Translations under genes and position numbers: made by a program
The notes under the pieces: generated by a model
The model's input: only the letters and a program-made list of their open reading frames with translations
Databases searched by the model: none
What the model was told of the DNA's origin: nothing
Part shown: positions 58,277 to 64,000 of the stretch, piece by piece
Position numbering within the stretch: position 1 is the first letter of the stretch
Layout of the letters: the number at the start of each line of letters is the position of its first letter
Assembly (NCBI RefSeq): GCF_013415105.1
Contig: NZ_JACCDF010000001.1
Span: 248,001 to 312,000, forward strand
Direction of reading: 5' to 3'
Length of the DNA: 64,000 nt
Origin: Vreelandella salicampi
GTDB taxonomy: Bacteria; Pseudomonadota; Gammaproteobacteria; Pseudomonadales; Halomonadaceae

Positions 58277-60217
58277 ATGCTGCAAAACAATTCCGTGCTT
58301 GCTTCACTCAAGCAACAGATTCGTGATACCACCCCACGTGCCGAAGGGGTGATCAAAGCTACCGAAAAAGGCTTTGGCTTTCTTGAAACCGACGACGGTG
58401 AATCCTATTTCGTGCCGCCCCCCGCGATGAAGCAGGTGCTGCACGGCGACCGCGTCGAAGCCGTTATCCATGAAAACGGCGATAAGAAATCCGTCGAGCC
58501 TGAAAAGCTTATCGAGCAAGGGCTGGAGCGTTTTATCGCGCGGGTGCAAAAGCGCGAGGGCCGCTTGGCCGTCGTCCCCGATCACCCCTCGATTCGCAAT
58601 GTGCTCAAGGCGCGCATCAAAAATAGCCTGGATGAAAACACCATCGCTGACGGCGACTGGGTCGTCGCACGCTTAGTCCGTCATCCTCTCAAAGAGAATG
58701 ATCGCGGCTTCTTTAGCCAGATCGACGAGTTGGTGGCGAAATCAGACGACCCGGCCGTGCCGTGGCGCGTCACGCTGGCTCGCCACGCGCTAGAGCAAGA
58801 GTGCCCCGATGCCGGCAGCGAATGGCCGATGCACGATGAAGGCTTGGTGCGTGAAGACCTGACCGATGAGGCGTTTTTCACCATCGACAATGAAAAAACC
58901 CGCGACATGGACGACGCCTTGCACGTTGTGCCGCGCGAAGAAGGCGGCTGGCGTATGTGCGTTGCCATTGCCGACCCCACGGCTTACGTTGAAGAAGGCC
59001 ACGCGGCGGACCTAGAAGCACGTACGCGCGCTTTCACCGTGTACCTGCCCGGGCAAAACGTCACGATGCTGCCTGAGCAGCTGGCCGATGATCTTTGCTC
59101 GCTGTGGGAAGGCAAAGAGCGCCCGGCACTGGCGTGTACACTCGATATCAACGCCGACGGCAGCCTGGGCGACTACCGCTTCTTTGCTGCCACGGTGAAA
59201 TCCCACGCCAAACTGGCCTATGACAATGTCTCTGACTGGCTTGACGGTCAAGGGGATTGGGCGCCTGAAAATGGGATAGACGAGCAGCTTAAAGCGCTGC
59301 GCGATTTAACCCTTGCCCGCACCCAATGGCGCGAAGAGCATGCATTGGTGTTTAAAGACCGCCCCGACTATGTATTCGATCTGGATGAGGCCGGCAACGT
59401 ACTCAATGTACGCACCGAAGAGCGGCGCATCGCCAATCGCATGATCGAAGAGTCAATGATTGCGGCCAACGCCTGCTGCGCGGACTTCTTGGCCCAGCAT
59501 ATCGGTCACGGCATCTTTAACGTTCACCGTGCGTTTGAGCCAGAAAAGGCGGAAGCGGCCCAAGAGTTCCTCGCCGGGCAAGAGATTAACGTGGAACGCG
59601 AAGCTCTTACCGAACTTCCGCGCTATAAAGAACTCAAGCGCGAACTGGAAAGCCGCGACGACGCCTGGCTCGATGCGCGCCTTCGCCGCTTCCAAGGCTT
59701 CACTAACATGTCCGCACAGCCTGGGCCACACTTTGGCTTAGGCCTAACCGCCTATGCGACCTGGACCTCGCCAATTCGTAAGTACGGCGATATGGTCAAC
59801 CACCGTTTGATCAAACGTGTGCTAAAAGGCGAACAGGCACCGGCTGAAGCCAGCCAGCAGCTCACCGAGCAGCTGACCGAGCGCCGCCGCCTCAATCGCA
59901 TGGCCGAACGCGATGTCAAAGACTGGCTCTATGTGCGTTACCTAACCCCCGCCGCGCAGAACCAGGACACCTTTGAAGCCGAAATCATGGCCATCAACCG
60001 TGGCGGTATGCGCGTTCGTCTGCTGGAAAATGGCGCAACGGCGTTCGTGCCCGCACCGTTGATGCACAGTGACCGCAGTAAAGTGGTCATTGACGATAAA
60101 GAGGGTCGTATCCAGATCGAAGGCGAAGAGCGTTACAAACTTGGCGATCCGCTTCGAGTGGTGCTCACTGAAGCCCGCGAAGAGACCCGCTCGCTGGTGG
60201 CCAAGCCTGCTGAATAA
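58277..60217 (+). CDS. rnb: Exoribonuclease II (RNase II)
   Basis: A 646-residue 3'-5' exoribonuclease (Escherichia coli Rnb has 644). Two cold-shock domains (GVIKATEKGFGFLETDDG) come first, then the RNB domain with its catalytic Asp cluster in FFTIDNEKTRDMDDALHVV near residue 205. The RNA-clamp segment GPHFGLGLTAYATWTSPIRK near 485 and a C-terminal S1 domain (INRGGMRVRLLENGATAFVP) complete it. The ATG at 58277 aligns with the Escherichia coli start; a GTG at 58244 is possible. Neither has a strong ribosome site. Confidence 0.96.
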   Translation: MLQNNSVLASLKQQIRDTTPRAEGVIKATEKGFGFLETDDGESYFVPPPAMKQVLHGDRVEAVIHENGDKKSVEPEKLIEQGLERFIARVQKREGRLAVVPDHPSIRNVLKARIKNSLDENTIADGDWVVARLVRHPLKENDRGFFSQIDELVAKSDDPAVPWRVTLARHALEQECPDAGSEWPMHDEGLVREDLTDEAFFTIDNEKTRDMDDALHVVPREEGGWRMCVAIADPTAYVEEGHAADLEARTRAFTVYLPGQNVTMLPEQLADDLCSLWEGKERPALACTLDINADGSLGDYRFFAATVKSHAKLAYDNVSDWLDGQGDWAPENGIDEQLKALRDLTLARTQWREEHALVFKDRPDYVFDLDEAGNVLNVRTEERRIANRMIEESMIAANACCADFLAQHIGHGIFNVHRAFEPEKAEAAQEFLAGQEINVEREALTELPRYKELKRELESRDDAWLDARLRRFQGFTNMSAQPGPHFGLGLTAYATWTSPIRKYGDMVNHRLIKRVLKGEQAPAEASQQLTEQLTERRRLNRMAERDVKDWLYVRYLTPAAQNQDTFEAEIMAINRGGMRVRLLENGATAFVPAPLMHSDRSKVVIDDKEGRIQIEGEERYKLGDPLRVVLTEAREETRSLVAKPAE

Positions 60218-60274
60218 ACGTTGCTAAGCCATTAAGATACGCCATTAAGAAGCACTTGTTAGGCCATTAAAACC

Positions 60275-60306
60275 AACGCCGGCGCCTTTAAGGCGCCGGC
60301 GTTGTG
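60275..60306. terminator. Terminator after rnb
   Basis: A perfect 12-bp stem AACGCCGGCGCC / GGCGCCGGCGTT with a 5-base loop. It is very GC-rich with little T tract (GTGTTG). It lies between the convergent rnb and esterase genes. Confidence 0.7.
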
Positions 60307-60319
60307 TTGGTGGCAACCG

Positions 60320-61468
60320 TTATTTCACCGGCCTTTCTCTAGCCCCCAAACCATTTACCTGCTGGTGCTGAAAGAAAAAGCGCAGCATTTCCTTGGTGGC
60401 ATTGGGGCCTTTCGGGTCGGTATAGCTTCCTTTCGTGCTGCCCCCCGACCAGGCGTGGCCCGCCCCGTGTACCTGCCACTGCTCCAGATGAGTTTCGCCT
60501 TTCGCATTATGGTGCGTGGTACAGGTATAGCCGTGGCCATTGGCTACCTTCCCCTTCTCCACTGTCGCCCCTGCTTGACGCGACGCGCTGTACTGAGCGG
60601 CAACGCGATCCGCATTGCTGGGGTGTACGGTGGTGTCATGGTCACCATGAAAGATGATCGCTGGCACGTCCGACGCCCATGTGGTTTTTTGCGCTGTGCC
60701 GCCGCCGAGAGGCCCGGCGCCTCCCTGCATGGCGCCCAAGGCATCGGGAAGGCTCTTGGCCACACCGTGTGGCAACCCAGAGTGTACACCCACCGCCGCA
60801 AACAGGTCTGGGTAGGTCATTGCCAGAGTGGTCGCCATCGCCGCGCCTGCCGAGAGCCCAGCGACATAGACTTGGGAAGTATCAAGCCCATGTGTATCGA
60901 TCACTTGGCGGGTCATGCCGGCCAAGATTGCTGGCTCACCTCCCTCGCGCTGTTGGTCTTCGGCCTTGAACCAGTTCCAACACTTTGACGTGTTAGCGGT
61001 CGTCGGCTGGGCCGGATAAAGCACGCAAAAATGCTGCTCTTCGGCCAGCCGGTTCATGTCGGTCCCGGTGGCGAAGTCATCGGGGTTTTGCGTACAGCCA
61101 TGCAGCATGACGACCAACGGAAGTGCCTGCCCGTGATAGCCACTGGGGATATAGAGTTTGTAATCGCGTGTGCCCACACGGCTGGTAAAACGCCCAGCAG
61201 TAAATCTGCCCGTGTTCGCATTCGTCTGACGCGCCCGGCCAAACGCAGAAGATGGTGCCGGGTCTGGCTTCGAGACCGTGACGTCTTCGTCGACGGCCTC
61301 GCAGGTGCCCTCAAAGGTGTTGCCTCCCCAGGAAGGTTGTCTCGGCGTGCCCTCAGCCTCCGTTTCAGGCATACCGCCCTGGAGAAGGGCCATGGCCTCT
61401 TGCAGCTTTCCGGCACGCGTGAGTCGCGTCGCCTCTTCCATTCGCTTCGTCATGGTGGCATCAATCAT
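60320..61468 (-). CDS. PHB-depolymerase-like (LpqC-type) esterase
   Basis: A 382-residue alpha/beta hydrolase. The oxyanion segment is VVMLHGCTQNPDDFATGTD near residue 118, the nucleophile elbow is GLSAGAAM near 205, the Asp is in FHGDHDTTVHPSN near 272 and the His is in GAGHAWSGGS near 345. This order is that of the type 1 poly(3-hydroxybutyrate) depolymerase/LpqC esterases. There is no signal peptide. The N-terminal 30 residues form a helix (MTKRMEEATRLTRAGKLQEA) common in intracellular relatives. Polymer or small ester substrate cannot be decided. An RHH regulator gene lies 23 bases upstream. Confidence 0.88.
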   Translation of the reverse strand: MIDATMTKRMEEATRLTRAGKLQEAMALLQGGMPETEAEGTPRQPSWGGNTFEGTCEAVDEDVTVSKPDPAPSSAFGRARQTNANTGRFTAGRFTSRVGTRDYKLYIPSGYHGQALPLVVMLHGCTQNPDDFATGTDMNRLAEEQHFCVLYPAQPTTANTSKCWNWFKAEDQQREGGEPAILAGMTRQVIDTHGLDTSQVYVAGLSAGAAMATTLAMTYPDLFAAVGVHSGLPHGVAKSLPDALGAMQGGAGPLGGGTAQKTTWASDVPAIIFHGDHDTTVHPSNADRVAAQYSASRQAGATVEKGKVANGHGYTCTTHHNAKGETHLEQWQVHGAGHAWSGGSTKGSYTDPKGPNATKEMLRFFFQHQQVNGLGARERPVK

Positions 61469-61491
61469 CGTCAATGTGCCTATTTAGCTAT

Positions 61492-61908
61492 TCAGTGGAT
61501 TCGGTCTGCCAGGGCGGCCTTGACCGCCGCGCTGGCATTGAGAGCGCCCAATACCACCACCGACTCGATGGTGGCGCGGGCAAGCTCCGGTGATACGTCA
61601 TCGGCTATGCTGGCCATCCCCAGGACCTGAATCTGCAACATTTCCCCCGCCGACTGCAGTGCTTCCAGATCCACGCGACGGTAATGTTCAAGCCCCAGCA
61701 CAAATGCCTTGCGAGTCACAGTCTCTTTGACGACGTCGGCATGGGTCGCCAACTGGTTGCGGATGGCCGTCCGAATCAGATCGGTTCGATTGGAGTAGAA
61801 CCCCTCCTGGACCAGCAGATCGATCTGTCCTAGGTCCACGACGCCTAAATTGATGGTGATCTTCTCGCTGGAATCGCCGCTCTTGCGGCGTAATTCATGC
61901 ACGCTCAT
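61492..61908 (-). CDS. Ribbon-helix-helix (CopG-like) regulator with C-terminal extension
   Basis: A 138-residue protein. The N-terminal part shows a ribbon (KITINLGVVDLGQIDLLV), then a helix-helix pair (SNRTDLIRTAIRNQLATHAD), the pattern of RHH DNA-binding proteins. The remaining 70 residues are helical and hydrophobic (VLGMASIADDVSPELARATI) and have no known fold that I recognise. It is the first gene of an operon with the esterase. A 44-bp palindrome 75-118 bases upstream of its start is a good operator candidate. Confidence 0.72.
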   Translation of the reverse strand: MSVHELRRKSGDSSEKITINLGVVDLGQIDLLVQEGFYSNRTDLIRTAIRNQLATHADVVKETVTRKAFVLGLEHYRRVDLEALQSAGEMLQIQVLGMASIADDVSPELARATIESVVVLGALNASAAVKAALADRIH

Positions 61909-61982
61909 GTGTAATGTCCCATTGCATTAATCGTGGAAAACCTTAATAGCGAGATACCTTTCCTACTTACCATGGCATCCCT

Positions 61983-62026
61983 ATAGATTCCATTTACCAT
62001 CTGAATGGATGGTATAATAAATCTAT
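61983..62026. promoter_or_regulatory. 44-bp imperfect palindrome with TATAAT, candidate operator
   Basis: Left arm ATAGATTCCATTTACCATC and right arm GATGGTATAATAAATCTAT are complementary at 15 of 19 positions around the 6-base centre TGAATG; the inner six pairs (ACCATC/GATGGT) are perfect. A consensus TATAAT (62013-62018, plus strand) lies in the right arm. It is placed between the divergent RHH-esterase operon and the glycosyltransferase gene. Confidence 0.7.
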
Positions 62027-62154
62027 CCCGGCCATAGAACAAGCGAAAGTGTCTTACACAAAGGCAGGCTAACGACCAAGCGGTCACTGTCGTCGAACTG
62101 ACTTATTTGTTGTTTAAGGTATCCTTATGACATTCATGTGGCTCGGAGGTTACC

Positions 62155-63273
62155 TTGCACATCGCTGATGTAACGATGTTTCACGCCCCCGCCAGTGGTG
62201 GCGTACGTACCTATTTGCAGGCCAAGCATCGCGTCTTTTCACACTACCCTGACTTGCGTACCAGCCTGCTGGTACCGGGAGCGGAACGAGACAGTCTAGG
62301 TGACCTACATACTTTACCGGCATTGCACTTACCCTTAGGGCAAGGCTATCGCTTTCCATTGCGCGCCGCCCCGTGGCGCGATGCGCTGCTCCGGCTCCAA
62401 CCGGATATCATTGAAGCTGGCGATCCTTATGTGACCGCCTGGGCAGCGCTTGAGGCAGGACAAAGGCTTGGCATTCCGGTGGTCGGGTTTTATCACTCGG
62501 ACTTGCCGCGCCTGATGGGCGACCGCTTTGGGCGTCACGTACGTCAGCGTTTGATTGGTTACGTCACAAGGCTATATCGCCGGTTCGATAGCGTATTGGC
62601 GCCGTGTCAGGCAATGGCCAATCGGCTACAGGACTGGGGAGTAGAAAACGTTCGCGTACAGCCATTAGGCGTCGATTTAAACCTATTTAACCCTCAGCAG
62701 CGTGATCCCGCCTTCCGCCAAGCGATGGGATTGCCCAGCGATAAAAAACTGCTGATCTTTGTCGGGCGCAACTCCCGCGAGAAAAATATCGATGTGCTGC
62801 TTTCAACAATGCGCCAGCTAGGCAGCGATTATCATTTGTTGTTGATGGGGCCAGGCATGCCGCATCAGGTACCCACGAATGTCACCGTGGTCGACCGCTG
62901 CTGTGGCGCGCATGAAGTCGCCGCCGCCTTAGCCAGTAGCGATGCCTTGCTGCATGCGGGCACACGGGAAACCTTTGGGTTGATCGCCCAGGAGGCCATG
63001 GCCTGTGGTACGCCGGTGATTGGTGCCAGGGCCGGTGCGCTTGCCGAGAATGTACCGCTTGGCGCCGGTATTTTATGCCGTCCCCTCGACCCATCGGCCA
63101 TGGCCGAAGCCTGTACGGCATTATTCAGCAACGACGTCGCAGCCAGTGGCCATTATGCGCGACGTTATGTGGAGCGCCACTTCAACTGGGATAGCGTGAT
63201 GCACGCCTTACTGGCTCACTATGGCACCTTACGCGATGACAGCTTGCCCTATGCGCTCCCTCAGCATCGCTAA
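62155..63273 (+). CDS. Glycosyltransferase family 4 protein
   Basis: A 372-residue GT-B fold glycosyltransferase. The N-terminal acceptor part (HAPASGGVRTYLQAKHRVF, IEAGDPYVTAWAALEAG) precedes the donor part: FVGRNSREKNIDVLLSTM near residue 203 and the E-x7-E motif in GTRETFGLIAQEAMACGTPV near 270. It resembles bacterial membrane-associated mannosyl/glucosyltransferases that act on lipids (GDP-mannose-dependent, PimB-like), but the sugar is not certain. It starts with TTG; GGAGG lies five bases before it. It overlaps the next gene by 23 bases. Confidence 0.87.
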   Translation: MHIADVTMFHAPASGGVRTYLQAKHRVFSHYPDLRTSLLVPGAERDSLGDLHTLPALHLPLGQGYRFPLRAAPWRDALLRLQPDIIEAGDPYVTAWAALEAGQRLGIPVVGFYHSDLPRLMGDRFGRHVRQRLIGYVTRLYRRFDSVLAPCQAMANRLQDWGVENVRVQPLGVDLNLFNPQQRDPAFRQAMGLPSDKKLLIFVGRNSREKNIDVLLSTMRQLGSDYHLLLMGPGMPHQVPTNVTVVDRCCGAHEVAAALASSDALLHAGTRETFGLIAQEAMACGTPVIGARAGALAENVPLGAGILCRPLDPSAMAEACTALFSNDVAASGHYARRYVERHFNWDSVMHALLAHYGTLRDDSLPYALPQHR

Positions 63274-64000
63274 GCCCAAAAGCTGGCTGCGTTGGCAACC
63301 ACTGCACGCTGTGATGATGGCGATGGCACTGGGATTGCCATTGCTGCTAACCGCATGGATCGGCGGCCTTGAGGCGTGGCATCGCGTCAAGCAGTTCCCA
63401 CTAGGCGTTCTGATGCTCATGCTACTACTCGCGTTTCTGTGTTGGAATTTGAACGCCGCACGGTTGCGTTTAATGCTAGGGGGGCGGGCTGGAGCGCTTG
63501 GCCAGCGAGGTGCCTTAGGCATTGAGTTGGCGTCTAAATTTGCCCTGTGCGCCACGCCTGGCGGCAGCGGGGGGCCTGCCACGCTGCTGTTGCTATTGGC
63601 ACAGCGCGGTTTTCCCCCATCCAAAGGCAGCGCTGTCTTCCTGATTGACCAGGGCTGCGACATGCTGTTCTTTCTTAGCATGCTCGGCGGGCTGGTACTG
63701 TTTTCGCTAACCAACGAGGTCGACTGGCCGCATCAGGCGCTGGTGCAATCGGCACTGGCTGGCTTGGCGCTGATCGCTTTGCTGGTTTGCCTGCTGGTCT
63801 ATCACCTGCCCCGCTTATTGCGGGTTCGGCGCTTCAGGCTTACTTGGCTAAGCCGTAACCGTCGTCGACGGCTTGCCCGTGGCTTTCTGGGTTTTCGCCA
63901 AGCGTTAACGGTAACGCTGTCGCTTCCGCGCACCACTCTGCTTGCGATGCTCTTGCTGACCACCTTGCACTGGCTGATGCGTTACAGCCTGCTGTATTTG
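63251..64000 (+). CDS. Flippase-like integral membrane protein (3' end outside window)
   Basis: The frame starts with ATG at 63251, inside the end of the glycosyltransferase gene, and stays open for 250 codons to the window edge. At least six membrane segments are visible (ALGLPLLLTAWIGGLEAW, LGVLMLMLLLAFLCWNLNA, DMLFFLSMLGGLVLFSL, LIALLVCLLVYHL and others). The loop KFALCATPGGSGGPATLLLL, with its Pro-Gly-Gly-Ser, is typical of the UPF0104/lysylphosphatidylglycerol synthase TM-region family (AglD2/MprF-like). Paired with a GT4 enzyme, a role in making or moving a glycolipid is plausible. Confidence 0.75.
   Translation, partial: MRSLSIAKPKSWLRWQPLHAVMMAMALGLPLLLTAWIGGLEAWHRVKQFPLGVLMLMLLLAFLCWNLNAARLRLMLGGRAGALGQRGALGIELASKFALCATPGGSGGPATLLLLLAQRGFPPSKGSAVFLIDQGCDMLFFLSMLGGLVLFSLTNEVDWPHQALVQSALAGLALIALLVCLLVYHLPRLLRVRRFRLTWLSRNRRRRLARGFLGFRQALTVTLSLPRTTLLAMLLLTTLHWLMRYSLLYL

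Noticed and set aside
60218..60274. Three copies of CCATTAA after rnb
   Set aside because: Units are short and unequally spaced; this is compatible with chance in an AT-rich gap.

Overview
The window looks like an ordinary chromosomal segment of a moderately high-GC gammaproteobacterium, most likely of the Halomonas group (Halomonadaceae). This is inferred from gene content: classic gammaproteobacterial gene orders (icd | rluE-nudJ-mnmA-hflD-purB; aat-bpt-infA | clpA-clpS; ftsK-lolA | rarA; ycjX-ycjF), the 1,600-residue NAD-dependent glutamate dehydrogenase, the long Pseudomonas-type isocitrate lyase and Pseudomonas/Halomonas-like sequences throughout. No database search was possible. No phage, insertion sequence, CRISPR array or antiviral island is visible.

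Layout. 1-6 kb: the 3' part of a sensor kinase gene, a small membrane protein, a wrecked TonB-dependent receptor gene, a TelA two-gene module, a secreted PRC-barrel protein, and a gene-poor stretch holding a second, broken copy of that gene's 5' end. 6-11 kb: tRNA-Ser with its own promoter and terminator, a thioesterase-like protein, a nitroreductase, an overlapping yadG-yadH-queF operon, and six tRNA genes alternating Glu and Gly behind a strong promoter. 11-20 kb: msrB, an RbgA/YlqF-type GTPase, alaA, htpX, pdxB, a small WGR-like protein, a glutaredoxin-like protein coupled to rlmKL, rmf and pyrD. 20-34 kb: gdhB, trmA, murI, a hemerythrin protein, rarA, lolA and ftsK.

34-45 kb holds two well-known clusters. 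The first is nearly the whole bacterial N-degron pathway (Aat and Bpt attach Leu/Phe to N-termini; ClpS delivers the substrates to ClpA) with infA in its middle. The second is icd and the divergent rluE-nudJ-mnmA-hflD-purB series, followed by the ribosomal oxygenase roxA. 46-54 kb: aceA, slyB, a small membrane protein, slyD, an MFS exporter, an NlpC/P60 lipoprotein, a large DUF1266-like protein and a GlsB/YeaQ protein. 54-64 kb: a YeaD-type mutarotase, a small membrane protein with ycjX-ycjF, RNase II, a ribbon-helix-helix regulator with a PHB-depolymerase-like esterase, a GT4 glycosyltransferase and the start of a flippase-like membrane protein cut by the window end.

Functional threads: carbon flow at the isocitrate branch point (icd with its regulatory Ser, aceA), glutamate breakdown (gdhB), translation and tRNA maturation (rlmKL, rluE, trmA, mnmA, queF, rbgA, infA, rmf, seven tRNAs), regulated proteolysis (clpA, clpS, aat, bpt, htpX) and envelope upkeep (lolA, slyB, NlpC/P60, murI). 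No clear new system was found. The less ordinary signals are two synonymous Glu-Pro codon arrays in ftsK, three 20-bp tandem repeats just before clpA, a 44-bp palindrome containing TATAAT next to the RHH gene, the duplicated PRC-barrel leader, the receptor relic, and a TATAAT inside the gdhB terminator 30 nt from pyrD.
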